64,000 bases of DNA, taken from positions 287,737 to 351,736 of the forward strand of contig CABYXZ010000002.1 of assembly GCA_902523065.1 (NCBI GenBank), given 5' to 3'. Under the pieces are notes generated by a model. That model saw nothing but the letters and a program-made list of their open reading frames with translations, was not told the DNA's origin and did no database searches. The DNA comes from an uncultured Marinoscillum sp. Its GTDB lineage: Bacteria; Bacteroidota; Bacteroidia; Cytophagales; MED-G16. Numbering within the stretch: the first letter of the stretch is position 1; each line of letters opens with the position of its first letter. The position numbers and the translations under genes were made by a program. Positions 9,703 to 18,730 of the stretch are shown one piece after another.

Positions 9703-10431
9703 ATGCTTCCAAAATCTAAAATTAAAGTTGTTCAATCACTTAAACATAAAAAGAATAGAATAAATTCCAATTTATTTCTTGTTGAGGGGATTAAAAGCTT
9801 TGACGAACTTTTAAAATCAAATTATAAAATTGAGTTCACAATTATTTCAAAAGAAACTCTTGCTAATAATAAACATTACAAAAATCTAAAAGATTTATAT
9901 GTAGTATCTTCCGCTGAAATAAATAAACTTAGTGGTCTTAAAAATAATAAATCATTGATATCAGTTGTCCACAAAAAAAATCAAAAAAAGGAATCTATTG
10001 ATTTTTCCAATCTCATAATCGCACTTGATTCAGTAAGTGATCCCGGAAATCTTGGTACAATAATTAGAATAGCAGATTGGTTTAATATTAAAAGTATCCT
10101 TTGTTCAAAAAACACTGTAGACTTATACAATTCCAAAGTAATACAATCATCAATGGGTTCATTTACAAGAGTAGATGTATTTTATGATAATCTAGAAGAT
10201 ATTATGGGTAGTAAAGATATTTCTGTTTTTGGTACTTCAACAGATGGCACAGATATCAATAACTTTGAAAAACCTGATAAGGGAATAATTTTATTTGGAA
10301 GTGAATCTCAGGGTGTTAGAGAACATTTAAAAAAATATGTTGATAAGTGGATATCCGTTAAAAAAAATGGAGGTGCTGAGTCTTTAAACGTTTCTGTTTC
10401 GGTCGGAATTATTTTGCATAAACTGACCTAA
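9703..10431 (+). CDS. TrmH/SpoU-family RNA 2'-O-methyltransferase
   Basis: A 242-residue protein. An N-terminal substrate-binding region (about 1-90) is followed by the SPOUT knot domain. Its three motifs are visible: DSVSDPGNLGTIIRIADWF, IILFGSESQGV and SLNVSVSVGIILH. It should methylate a ribose in rRNA or tRNA using S-adenosylmethionine. The target nucleotide cannot be assigned, so no gene name is given. The end overlaps the convergent small membrane gene by 4 bases. Confidence 0.9.
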   Translation: MLPKSKIKVVQSLKHKKNRINSNLFLVEGIKSFDELLKSNYKIEFTIISKETLANNKHYKNLKDLYVVSSAEINKLSGLKNNKSLISVVHKKNQKKESIDFSNLIIALDSVSDPGNLGTIIRIADWFNIKSILCSKNTVDLYNSKVIQSSMGSFTRVDVFYDNLEDIMGSKDISVFGTSTDGTDINNFEKPDKGIILFGSESQGVREHLKKYVDKWISVKKNGGAESLNVSVSVGIILHKLT

Positions 10432-10676
10432 GAATATTCTTCCTTTTTTTTAAACCAAGGTATTTGAAATACGACGAGGTATGAAATAATCAATGAAGCT
10501 ATTATTGGCAGATAACTTTTTTGATAATCGTTTTGAAGAATACCAGATTCATCAACGAAGGAATTTACATTATTTTCAATAAGAACAGTTTCTATATATA
10601 CAAATAATGTCCCGATTAGGAAGAACAATACTGTAAATCCAATTATTCTATAAATTAATCTTAGGTAAAGTTTCAT
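10428..10676 (-). CDS. small membrane protein of unknown function
   Basis: An 82-residue protein with two predicted membrane segments, at about residues 8-30 and 55-72, separated by an acidic loop (NNVNSFVDESGILQND), and a basic C-terminus. I do not recognise a family. It lies 24 bases downstream of the queuosine-precursor transporter and is the last gene of the leftward purC operon. Confidence 0.6.
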   Translation of the reverse strand: MKLYLRLIYRIIGFTVLFFLIGTLFVYIETVLIENNVNSFVDESGILQNDYQKSYLPIIASLIISYLVVFQIPWFKKKEEYS

Positions 10677-10700
10677 ATACGAATTTAGATAATTAACTAA

Positions 10701-11456
10701 TTAACTCAAAAGAGCATTACTTTTTGCTTTTTCAGCAAGTTGATTTCCTAAGTATTTATCTATTAGGTAGTGTGAGAGATAAATTGCTGGAGTTATAATA
10801 ATTGCGACACTAAATTTAAATATATAGTTATCAGAGCCAACATTAAAAACTTGTGAAATTGACCATGATTTACCCTCGGGAGCAAGAAAATAAAATGCAA
10901 TTAAAAGTACAATAAAACTATCAATTAACTGCGAAACAACGGTTGATCCAGTAGCACGTAGCCAAATAAATTTTCCACTAGTAATTTTCTTTATTTTTTG
11001 AAATACAAATACATCAAGAAGTTGAGCAATAAGAAATGCAACAATAGATCCTATAATTATTCCTATGCTTTGAAGGAAAATTGTATTATACGCATAATTA
11101 ACATTAAAAAGATTCCCTTGATCATCAAATTTGTTGATATTTAACCAATATGAATTAGGTGTAAGCTTAGTTGAGAGAAAAATTATAATAAAAGAATACG
11201 AAATTAATAATATAGTAAAGTAGCTTATTTTTTTGACTCCTTTCTTTCCAAAATACTCGTTAATAATATCTGTTGTAATGAAGACAACAGGCCATATTAA
11301 AACCCCCACAGATAGATTAAAATCTTTAATAAAGGAAAAGTCAAAAATTTTAGTACCTAAAATTTCAGCTAGTATTGCATTTGTGACAAATATACCAGAT
11401 AGAAAAATAAATATGTTATTCAGCTTTTTTTCCTCCTCAACATTTAGTTTCTGCAT
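10701..11456 (-). CDS. queuosine precursor transporter (YhhQ/VUT family)
   Basis: A 251-residue protein with about six membrane segments. The family signature is present as IWPVVFITTDIINEYFG, and FIWLRATGSTVVSQLIDSFIV matches the second conserved block (landmark STVVSQLIDS). The family imports queuine or preQ bases for tRNA modification. It starts 11 bases after the STAS gene, in the leftward operon. The assignment is good at family level; the exact substrate is inferred. Confidence 0.88.
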   Translation of the reverse strand: MQKLNVEEEKKLNNIFIFLSGIFVTNAILAEILGTKIFDFSFIKDFNLSVGVLIWPVVFITTDIINEYFGKKGVKKISYFTILLISYSFIIIFLSTKLTPNSYWLNINKFDDQGNLFNVNYAYNTIFLQSIGIIIGSIVAFLIAQLLDVFVFQKIKKITSGKFIWLRATGSTVVSQLIDSFIVLLIAFYFLAPEGKSWSISQVFNVGSDNYIFKFSVAIIITPAIYLSHYLIDKYLGNQLAEKAKSNALLS

Positions 11457-11467
11457 TGCTGGAGAAT

Positions 11468-11833
11468 TTATTGCATACCTCTCTCAATTTCATCAAGCTG
11501 AATTGAGTCTATAGATTCTTGGCGTGTAGGTAAGATTTCTAGAACAGTATCTAATTTAGATATTTTTAAAATTTTTTCAATATGCTTATTTACATTACAA
11601 ATTATGAAAGAGGCTTGTTTTTCTTGAAATGTTCTGTTTCCAACAAGCATTGCACTTAGCCCTGAGGAATCCATAAATTTTACATTTTTTAGGTCAAGAA
11701 TTATATTCTTTGCTCCTTCAACCTCGTAAGTTATTAGATCAGCTTTTAGAGTAGGTGCTACTACAGAGTCAATTTTCTCATCTTTGGGGGTGAGAATGTA
11801 ATAAAGATCATTTTTTTCTATTTCATATTTCAT
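11468..11833 (-). CDS. STAS-domain anti-sigma factor antagonist-like protein
   Basis: A 121-residue single-domain protein. The STAS signature KFMDSSGLSAMLVGNR includes the serine that is phosphorylated in SpoIIAA-type proteins. Such proteins switch partner kinases or anti-sigma factors by phosphorylation; no partner kinase is in the window. The start overlaps purC by 4 bases, so translation is probably coupled. Whether it has anything to do with purine synthesis is not shown. Confidence 0.85.
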   Translation of the reverse strand: MKYEIEKNDLYYILTPKDEKIDSVVAPTLKADLITYEVEGAKNIILDLKNVKFMDSSGLSAMLVGNRTFQEKQASFIICNVNKHIEKILKISKLDTVLEILPTRQESIDSIQLDEIERGMQ

Positions 11834-12774
11834 ATCGCAATATTAATATTCGATTCTATATCATTCAACATATTATCAGTATTTCTTTTTATAAACTTCT
11901 CACCAATAATGTTTTCGTAGAGTTCTATATATCGCTGTGAAATTAATTTTACCCTCTTATCATCCATAATTGGAATTTTTTGTCCTTCTTTTCCTTGGAA
12001 TCCATTTTCTATTAACCATTCTCTAACAAACTCTTTGGATAATTGTCTCTGATTTTTATTCTGAGCTTGAAGTTCTTGATATGTGTCTGAATAGAAATAT
12101 CGAGATGAATCAGGCGTATGTATTTCGTCAACTAGGTAAATTTCATTTCCTATTTTTCCAAATTCGTATTTTGTATCTACTAAAATTAAATTTTTGGATT
12201 TTGCATATTCTGTTCCCCTCTCAAATAATTCTCTAGTATATTTTTCAAGTTTAATATATTCTTTCTCTTCGACTAAACCACTGGAAATTATTTCATCTCT
12301 AGATATATCTTCATCATGGCCAATTTTTGCTTTGGTTGTTGGGGTTATGATTGGGCTTGAAAACTTGTCATGTTCTTTCATTCCGTCTGGCATACTTACA
12401 CCACAAATAGTTCTGCCACCAGATTTATATAGTCTCCAAGCATGTCCAGTTAGATATCCTCTAATTACCATTTCAACTGGGTATGTTTTACAATCTCTTC
12501 CAATTGTCACATTAGGGTCTGGAATCTTTTCAATCCAGTTAGGTACAATATCTTCGGTCATCTTTAAAAACTTCTCAGCAATTTGATTAAGAATTTGCCC
12601 TTTGAAAGGTATAGCTCTAGGTAGAACAACGTCAAAAGCACTAATTCTATCAGTGACAACCATAACTAATTTATCTTTGAAATAGTAAACGTCTCTTACT
12701 TTACCCTCATACTTTTTTATGAGAGACTCAAATTTAAAATCTGTATTTTTTATAGCTTGATCCAATATTACCAA
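11830..12774 (-). CDS. purC: phosphoribosylaminoimidazole-succinocarboxamide synthase
   Basis: A 314-residue SAICAR synthase. Visible motifs are KYEGKVRDVYYF, DRISAFDVVLPRAIPFKGQIL, quoted here as the landmark DRISAFDVV, then EMVIRGYLTGHAW and LVDTKYEFG, LVDEIHTPDSSRY. It joins aspartate to CAIR in purine synthesis. The length, about 310, matches the longer form of the family rather than the 240-residue E. coli type. It overlaps the genes on both sides (7 and 4 bases), which places purine synthesis inside the Bat/STAS operon. Confidence 0.96.
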   Translation of the reverse strand: MVILDQAIKNTDFKFESLIKKYEGKVRDVYYFKDKLVMVVTDRISAFDVVLPRAIPFKGQILNQIAEKFLKMTEDIVPNWIEKIPDPNVTIGRDCKTYPVEMVIRGYLTGHAWRLYKSGGRTICGVSMPDGMKEHDKFSSPIITPTTKAKIGHDEDISRDEIISSGLVEEKEYIKLEKYTRELFERGTEYAKSKNLILVDTKYEFGKIGNEIYLVDEIHTPDSSRYFYSDTYQELQAQNKNQRQLSKEFVREWLIENGFQGKEGQKIPIMDDKRVKLISQRYIELYENIIGEKFIKRNTDNMLNDIESNINIAI

Positions 12775-13526
12775 TCAGGTTTAGTACTATCCTTTTTCTT
12801 ATTAGGTTTCCTTTTCAATTGTTGAATATACTGAAATTCATTGTTATTTAAAGCATTGAGAATCATCTCTGCTTTCTTTTTTGACATATTAATTTTTTTA
12901 AGCTTTTCTTCTAGGGACTCATTATCAGAGTTTTCACTATTCTTTTGATCATTTTTTTCTTCCTGAGGTTCATTTTTCTCTTTTTCTTGCTCATCCTTAT
13001 TTCCCTTTTCATCATTTTTTTTATTTTCTGAATTTTCTTTTTTGTCCTCTTTGTTATTTTGCTCTTTGTTATTTTTCTGGTCAGGATTTTCTTGCTTATT
13101 CTCTTTCTGTTTTTGAATTTTCTTCTTGACTAATTCATAATTAAACTTTGAATCAATATTATTATTATCACTTATAATTGACTCTTTATAGAAATCTAAT
13201 GCTTCCTCTAGTTTATTTCTACTTTCATTAATATTTCCAATTTGTTGTAGAGCTATAGATTTTATTTTGTAATTATCGGTTATGGTAGCATATGTGTAGT
13301 TTTCTAATGCCTTAGCTGTGTCATTGCTAAGAAAATGAGAATGAGCTAAGTTTAAATATATTTTTTCGTTTGTTACATCAAATGAATCAATTAATATTTT
13401 ATAGTTAGCTATTGATTTATCATATTCCTCATTTTTAAAATAAATCTCTGCCTCTTTTGTCAGTCGATTGATTTCATCAATATTGTTAATATTCAATAAA
13501 ATTATAATAATGAATTTAATGATCAT
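12768..13526 (-). CDS. TPR-repeat protein, BatC-like
   Basis: A 252-residue protein. An N-terminal hydrophobic segment (about 1-15) resembles a signal peptide or anchor. Tetratricopeptide-like helices cover about 18-125. A very low-complexity Lys/Glu/Asn/Gln region (about 135-215) and a short conserved-looking tail follow. The four-base overlap with the VWA gene upstream is the arrangement of bat operons (Bacteroides aerotolerance). BatC proteins are thought to scaffold the VWA partner in the periplasm. The assignment rests on this layout. Confidence 0.75.
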   Translation of the reverse strand: MIIKFIIIILLNINNIDEINRLTKEAEIYFKNEEYDKSIANYKILIDSFDVTNEKIYLNLAHSHFLSNDTAKALENYTYATITDNYKIKSIALQQIGNINESRNKLEEALDFYKESIISDNNNIDSKFNYELVKKKIQKQKENKQENPDQKNNKEQNNKEDKKENSENKKNDEKGNKDEQEKEKNEPQEEKNDQKNSENSDNESLEEKLKKINMSKKKAEMILNALNNNEFQYIQQLKRKPNKKKDSTKPDW

Positions 13527-14494
13527 AGAGATATAATTTTTGACACAAAAATAAAATCAATAGCAACTAAAACTAATGCAATTAGTAGAAAATAGAAATA
13601 TTTATTTTCTGAGATATTTGATGTTTGCTGATCGATAATATCACCTTTTATATTTTTAATTTCAGTAATCATCTGATTTATTTCATTTTTATTTTTTGAT
13701 ATTTCATAGTATTTGCCTCCTGTCTTATCAGCTGTTTCTCTCAGTGAGCTAGAATTGAGTTTAGTTATTACATCATTTCCTTCATTATCTTTCTTGAAAT
13801 TTCCAAAATCATCAAGAATTTTACTTCCTTCATCAGTTCCAATTCCAACACTAAATAATTTTAGAGAGTTTTCTTTTATTTTCTCAATGGATTGGTCAGT
13901 ATCTTCTCCAAAGTCTTCTCCATCAGAGAAAAGTATAATTATTTTTGACTTGAAATCATTATCTCCTGAATTTTCATCTTGAAGCTTAGATAATCCTAAC
14001 TCAAGTGGTGGACCAAAATCTGTACCGCTATTTGGAACTAGTCCTGTATTTAAGGTTTCTACGAAGAGGTTTAAAGCATTCTTGTCATATGTTAGTGGGC
14101 ACTGAACAAAAGCCTCGCCTGAGAACATAATTATTCCTATTCTGTCTCCACTGAATTCATCAACTATTTTTTTAATTTCAAATTTTACTTTTTCAATTCT
14201 TGAAGGTTGAATGTCATTAGCATTCATAGACTCAGAGAGGTCGACTGCGATCATTATATCTTTGCCAACTACCTCAACTTTTTCTTCTTTTATACCAAAA
14301 TTTGGACCAAGGAGAGAAATAATAAGTAAAGTAAAGAAAGTGACCCTTAGAATAAATTTCATAAAGACAGCTTTTAGGTTTACTTTAATTTGCTGATTTA
14401 TTTTATATATCCTTACTAGATATAGAAAGTAAAACATAAAAAAAAGAGATACCAAAGAAAGCTCAAATATTCCTATGTCTTCCTGAAAATTCAT
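13523..14494 (-). CDS. VWA-domain membrane protein, BatA/BatB-like
   Basis: A 323-residue protein with two N-terminal membrane segments (about 12-28 and 50-68) and one at the C-terminus (about 298-318) bracketing a von Willebrand A domain. The metal-binding MIDAS is complete: DLSESMNAND (DxSxS) and later ILFSDGEDFGED. Only one VWA gene is present and no moxR or DUF58 gene adjoins it, so the operon is reduced or the rest is elsewhere. It is the first gene of the leftward operon, about 130 bases from tRNA-Ser. Confidence 0.82.
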   Translation of the reverse strand: MNFQEDIGIFELSLVSLFFMFYFLYLVRIYKINQQIKVNLKAVFMKFILRVTFFTLLIISLLGPNFGIKEEKVEVVGKDIMIAVDLSESMNANDIQPSRIEKVKFEIKKIVDEFSGDRIGIIMFSGEAFVQCPLTYDKNALNLFVETLNTGLVPNSGTDFGPPLELGLSKLQDENSGDNDFKSKIIILFSDGEDFGEDTDQSIEKIKENSLKLFSVGIGTDEGSKILDDFGNFKKDNEGNDVITKLNSSSLRETADKTGGKYYEISKNKNEINQMITEIKNIKGDIIDQQTSNISENKYFYFLLIALVLVAIDFIFVSKIISL

Positions 14495-14602
14495 AGGTAA
14501 AATTATTAAATAGAATCCTTATTATTAAAATTAAAATATTGATTTAACCCTTTTTCACAAATAGAAAAATTGATAAAAGTTTATATGATATTATGGAATT
14601 TT

Positions 14603-14610
14603 TATATTTG
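14603..14610 (+). promoter_or_regulatory. -7 box TATATTTG of the tRNA-Ser gene
   Basis: An exact TAnnTTTG box ending 11 bases before the mature tRNA start. Nearly the same distance is seen at the tRNA-Arg and tRNA-Pro genes in this window. No clear -33 TTG lies 19-23 bases upstream. Confidence 0.6.
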
Positions 14611-14621
14611 CGATCACTATT

Positions 14622-14712
<91 letters not shown>

Positions 14713-14772
14713 CCAAATTTAATCATTTAACATTTTCTCTTCTTTATCGTTTTATCGTCAGAGTAATATTTT

Positions 14773-15678
14773 ATGCTAAAAATTGCCTTCGACAATGATT
14801 ATGTTTATCCACTTGAGAAAAACCATAGATTCCCTATGGTTAAGTACGAATTAATTCCAGAACAGCTCCTAAGAGAAGGTACATGTACTGATGAAAATTT
14901 TTTTATTCCAAAAATGGTTTCAGATGACCATGTTTTACTTACCCATGAGAAATCTTACTTTAGTAGACTCTGTGAACTCAGTTTATCAAAAAAAGAACAA
15001 AGACCTATTGGTTTTCCAATGAGTAAAAAACTTGTAACAAGAGAAAAAAAAATTGTTGGTGGAACTATAGAGTGCTGCAATTTTTCTATGAGTTATGGGG
15101 TTTCTATGAATATTGCAGGAGGAACTCACCATGCCTTCCACAATAGGGGCGAAGCTTTCTGCATGCTTAATGACCAGGCTGTTGCAGCAAATGTCTTAAT
15201 TAATGAAATTAATAGTGTAAATAAAGTTCTTATTATTGATCTTGATGTTCACCAAGGAAATGGAACAGCATCTATATTTAATGATAAAGAAAAAGTATTT
15301 ACTTTATCATTTCATGGAAAAAATAATTATCCTTTCAGAAAAGAAGAAAGTGATTTTGATTTAGAATTTGAAGATAATGCAAATGATTCCATGTATTTGG
15401 GAAATCTAAAAAAGCATCTTCCTCAAATCATTCAAAAATTTGAACCTGATTTTATTTTCTATTTATCGGGGGTTGACGTGCTTAGTAATGATAAGCTTGG
15501 AAAACTTGGTCTCTCCCTTGAGGGATGTAAAGAGAGGGACAATTATGTCCTAAGATTATGTAAAGAAAATAATATCCCAGTACAGATAAGTATGGGGGGA
15601 GGTTATTCATCTAATTTGAGAGACATAATTGATGCACATGCAAATACTTTTCGATTAGCACAAGAAATTTTCTTTTGA
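14773..15678 (+). CDS. histone deacetylase/acetylpolyamine amidohydrolase-family protein
   Basis: A 301-residue cytoplasmic protein of the arginase-fold deacetylase superfamily. Visible motifs are the paired histidines GGTHHAFH, the zinc ligands in DLDVHQGNGT and the later SGVDVL aspartate, and the glycine-rich GGGY near the end. Bacterial members deacetylate small molecules such as acetylated polyamines or acetoin-pathway substrates, or proteins; which one applies here is unknown. It starts 62 bases after tRNA-Ser. Confidence 0.88.
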   Translation: MLKIAFDNDYVYPLEKNHRFPMVKYELIPEQLLREGTCTDENFFIPKMVSDDHVLLTHEKSYFSRLCELSLSKKEQRPIGFPMSKKLVTREKKIVGGTIECCNFSMSYGVSMNIAGGTHHAFHNRGEAFCMLNDQAVAANVLINEINSVNKVLIIDLDVHQGNGTASIFNDKEKVFTLSFHGKNNYPFRKEESDFDLEFEDNANDSMYLGNLKKHLPQIIQKFEPDFIFYLSGVDVLSNDKLGKLGLSLEGCKERDNYVLRLCKENNIPVQISMGGGYSSNLRDIIDAHANTFRLAQEIFF

Positions 15679-15751
15679 TAAAATATAACTGACTGATATT
15701 TTGATTGTAAAATTAATTTTTTACATTAATGGATTAACAAAATTTATTTTT

Positions 15752-16312
15752 ATGAAAAATTACATAATACTATTAATATCAGCCTTCTTATTTTCATGTG
15801 GAGGCCCTCAAGGAATTATTATTTCTGAAGAGGATAAAGCTACTTTTGAAAGAAACTATAAAGCATTTGAAAAGCACCACTTAGGTGGTATAATAAATAA
15901 TGATATGGACTTGTTTTTAGAACTTTACTCTGATACATTGAAGTGGAGTGGTCCTAACAATTATGGTGACACTTATCAGACAAAAGCTGATTTAGCTGCA
16001 GCTGCAGAGCTATACATGAATATATTTACAGATTTTTCTTTTGATCCAGGAGGTGTTGGTCCAGACAATACAGGAGCTTACTGGGGAGGATCTTTATACT
16101 CTGACAAGGGAGAGCAAACTACTGATCCAAGCGGAGTTAGAATCTACGGAATATGGAGTGCTACTCATAAGGAATCTGGTGCACCTATTAAACTGAAATT
16201 TTACATTATTCAGCAATTTAACGAGGCTGGTAAAGTAGTCATGTTAAATGAGTGGTTTGATGTATCATCATACGAAAATCAGGTTCAGGAATATCTTGAG
16301 AAAAATTCGTAA
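15752..16312 (+). CDS. lipoprotein with a SnoaL/NTF2-like domain (tentative)
   Basis: A 186-residue protein counted from the ATG at 15752, which begins a clean lipoprotein signal (MKNYIILLISAFLFSCGG). An in-frame TTG at 15701 would add 17 residues and spoil the signal, so I reject it. The rest looks like an NTF2-like cone fold: an N-terminal helix with DMDLFLELYSDTLKWSG and a C-terminal sheet with KFYIIQQFNEAGKVVMLNEWFD. No catalytic role is evident. A strong terminator follows 20 bases after the stop. Confidence 0.65.
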   Translation: MKNYIILLISAFLFSCGGPQGIIISEEDKATFERNYKAFEKHHLGGIINNDMDLFLELYSDTLKWSGPNNYGDTYQTKADLAAAAELYMNIFTDFSFDPGGVGPDNTGAYWGGSLYSDKGEQTTDPSGVRIYGIWSATHKESGAPIKLKFYIIQQFNEAGKVVMLNEWFDVSSYENQVQEYLEKNS

Positions 16313-16332
16313 TAAAAACCTATTAAGTAAGT

Positions 16333-16361
16333 AAAAAGCCCCGGTGTTTGGGGCTTTTTTT
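16333..16361. terminator. rho-independent terminator, bidirectional
   Basis: Stem AAAAAGCCCC, 7-base loop GGTGTTT, stem GGGGCTTTTT, then more T. The A-rich left arm gives a T tract on the minus strand too, so it can serve both the lipoprotein gene and the convergent gene that ends at 16369. Confidence 0.88.
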
Positions 16362-16368
16362 ATTTAGA

Positions 16369-17070
16369 TTATTTGTAAAATCTTAAATTTTCAAAAGTAA
16401 AATTATGAACTAGCTCAACATTACCTCTGTCTTCAATATATTTATTGAACGTTTTAGAATGTTTGGTTTGTAAATCGTTAACAAATTTTAAGTGATCATC
16501 TAAATCTTTTCCTGAAACTAGAACCCAGTGGGTTGCTCCATCAGGTCTATTAACGTCATAAGTTCCAAATCCTACAAATCTATCTTCAAAAACCTCAGGG
16601 AGAGATTTAACTAAATCCATTTGTGCATCTTTAAAACTTTGTGGATTTTCAGGTTTGATATCCCATATTTGAACATATGGATATTTTTCAACATCTCCCT
16701 CTATAAAATTAAGAAACCTTCCAGCATAACTTTTATCCCATGCCCAACTATCTATCCTGTTAATTAAGCTTGACCAAAATGCTCTATTCTCGTCTTGAGT
16801 AATCTCTCCTTCTTCAAAACCTCTATTACCTAATTCCCAAAGAAATGCTATCCTATGTGTTGTTCCTTTAGGCCTACCCAGCCATAGTCTTTCGAGAGCT
16901 ACTGCGCCATTAGTTTTTAGTTTATTGTTTTTATAAAACTCATCTAATATATCAGTTATATTATCTTGAGAGTTTTCTTCAGCATCTATGTAAACAACTT
17001 GAAATCCCATTTGCTGTGCGATCAAGTTTGTACTACTAGCTAAAAATATAATTAATAATAATTTTCTCAT
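16369..17070 (-). CDS. secreted protein of unknown function
   Basis: A 233-residue protein with a signal peptide (MRKLLLIIFLASSTNLIAQQ). The mature part has two similar-looking halves. Each carries a 'G-A-T/T-H + W/F' element: GTTHRIAFLWELG near 70 and GATHWVLVSG near 185. This suggests a duplicated small alpha/beta unit. I do not recognise the family. It stands alone between a shared terminator and about 200 AT-rich bases before crtD. Confidence 0.65.
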   Translation of the reverse strand: MRKLLLIIFLASSTNLIAQQMGFQVVYIDAEENSQDNITDILDEFYKNNKLKTNGAVALERLWLGRPKGTTHRIAFLWELGNRGFEEGEITQDENRAFWSSLINRIDSWAWDKSYAGRFLNFIEGDVEKYPYVQIWDIKPENPQSFKDAQMDLVKSLPEVFEDRFVGFGTYDVNRPDGATHWVLVSGKDLDDHLKFVNDLQTKHSKTFNKYIEDRGNVELVHNFTFENLRFYK

Positions 17071-17269
17071 ATTTATTTTTTTTAGTTAAAAAAGACAATC
17101 AATGTACTAAATTTTTTTTAGTAAATGAATTATAAAATATTAAGATAACATAAACTCACTATCAATATTTATATTATCTAATATATAAAAATTAAAATTT
17201 TGAAATTTTTAATAACTTTTATTAAAAAATTGGTTTTTTACTATCTTTTTATCGTATGTAAATCTACAT

Positions 17270-18730
17270 ATGAATATTGCTATTATTGGTTCTGGTGTTG
17301 GGGGTCTTTCCTCTGCCATTCGCCTAGTTAAAAAAGGACACACGGTAAGTATTTTTGAGAGGAATAGTACTTATGGTGGTAAATTAGGAAGTCTTAAGTT
17401 AGGTAGATTTTCTTTTGATACGGGTCCATCATTATTAACTATGCCTCATCTAATTGATGAACTTTTTACTTTACATGATGAGAATCCTAGAAATTATTTT
17501 AGTTATATAAAAAAAGATATTCATTGTAAATATTTCTGGGATGATGGGACAACATTTACTGCATTTTCAGATAAGAATAAATACGTTGAGGAAGCACACA
17601 GAAAATTCCTGGTAGAAAAAGAACCTCTTTTGAAATATTTTTCAAAGTCAAAAAAAAAGTATGATTTAATAAACCAACTTTTTTTGTACAGGCCTATTAA
17701 TAAATTGTCTACTTTCATAAACTTAGACACATTAAAGGCTCTAATCAATATAAAACTCTTTCAATTATTTTCTTCACTTAATAAGGTGAATAACAGAGAA
17801 TTATCTAATGATTACATGGTTCAAGTTTTAAATAGATACGCAACTTATAACGGATCTTCTCCATATTTGACCTCTGGAATAATGACAATTATCCAACATC
17901 TAGAAAATCATTTTGGTACACATGTTTGTGAAGGAGGAATGAGACAAATTTCAAAGTCTCTTCATGATTTGTGTCATAAAATTGGTGTGAAATTCGATTT
18001 TAATAAAAGCGTTGATAAAATTGTTGTTGAAGATAAAAAGGCGAAGGGTCTAATGGTTGATAATAAATTTTTGGAATTTGATAGGGTTATATCAAACGTA
18101 GATATCAATTTAACTTATAAAGAATTACTAAATGATAAAAATTATTTACCAAATAAAGAAAATATGTCTAGCTCAGCTTTAATATTTTTTTGGGGAATTA
18201 ATAAGGAGTTTAAAAAATTAGATTTACATAATATCTTATTCTCAAACAATTATAAAGAAGAATTTAAAAAAATTTTTGAAGAAAATAATTTAACTGATGA
18301 TCCAACCATCTACATAAATATAACATCAAAAGATATTAAAAAAGTATCTCCTAAGGGTTGTGAGAATTGGTTTGTGATGATTAACTCCCCCAAGGATAAT
18401 GGTCAGGATTGGGATAAATTAAAAAATAATCTAAGAAAAAACATTATAAGAAAGATTAATAAAAACTTTAACGTAAACATTGAGAATCATATTGTAGAGG
18501 AAAAAGTATTTACTCCTAAAGAAATTTCAATCAATACTAATTCCTATTTAGGTTCTTTGTATGGAGAGTCATCAAACAGTATTTTCTCACCTTTAAAAAG
18601 ACATCAAAATTTTTCGAGAAAAATTAAAAATCTCTACTTCTGTGGAGGCACTGTCCACCCTGGAGGAGGGATTCCTCTATGTATAATGTCATCTAAAATT
18701 GTATCCGATCTTATTGAAAAATCTTACTAA
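17270..18730 (+). CDS. crtD: carotenoid desaturase, CrtI/CrtD family (probably 1-hydroxycarotenoid 3,4-desaturase)
   Basis: A 486-residue flavoprotein. The N-terminal FAD site is IIGSGVGGLSSAIRL, followed by the family blocks GGKLGSLKLGRFSFDTGPSLL (landmark FDTGPSLL) and the C-terminal FCGGTVHPGGGIPLC. These place it among the CrtI-type phytoene/hydroxycarotenoid desaturases. The adjacent, overlapping cruF-like gene points to CrtD, which introduces the 3',4' double bond after 1',2' hydration, rather than the first desaturase CrtI. That choice is from context; sequence alone does not exclude CrtI. Confidence 0.85.
   Translation: MNIAIIGSGVGGLSSAIRLVKKGHTVSIFERNSTYGGKLGSLKLGRFSFDTGPSLLTMPHLIDELFTLHDENPRNYFSYIKKDIHCKYFWDDGTTFTAFSDKNKYVEEAHRKFLVEKEPLLKYFSKSKKKYDLINQLFLYRPINKLSTFINLDTLKALINIKLFQLFSSLNKVNNRELSNDYMVQVLNRYATYNGSSPYLTSGIMTIIQHLENHFGTHVCEGGMRQISKSLHDLCHKIGVKFDFNKSVDKIVVEDKKAKGLMVDNKFLEFDRVISNVDINLTYKELLNDKNYLPNKENMSSSALIFFWGINKEFKKLDLHNILFSNNYKEEFKKIFEENNLTDDPTIYINITSKDIKKVSPKGCENWFVMINSPKDNGQDWDKLKNNLRKNIIRKINKNFNVNIENHIVEEKVFTPKEISINTNSYLGSLYGESSNSIFSPLKRHQNFSRKIKNLYFCGGTVHPGGGIPLCIMSSKIVSDLIEKSY

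Noticed and set aside
12194..12586. A 130-codon rightward frame inside purC
   Set aside because: Antisense shadow of a fully conserved enzyme; no start signal.
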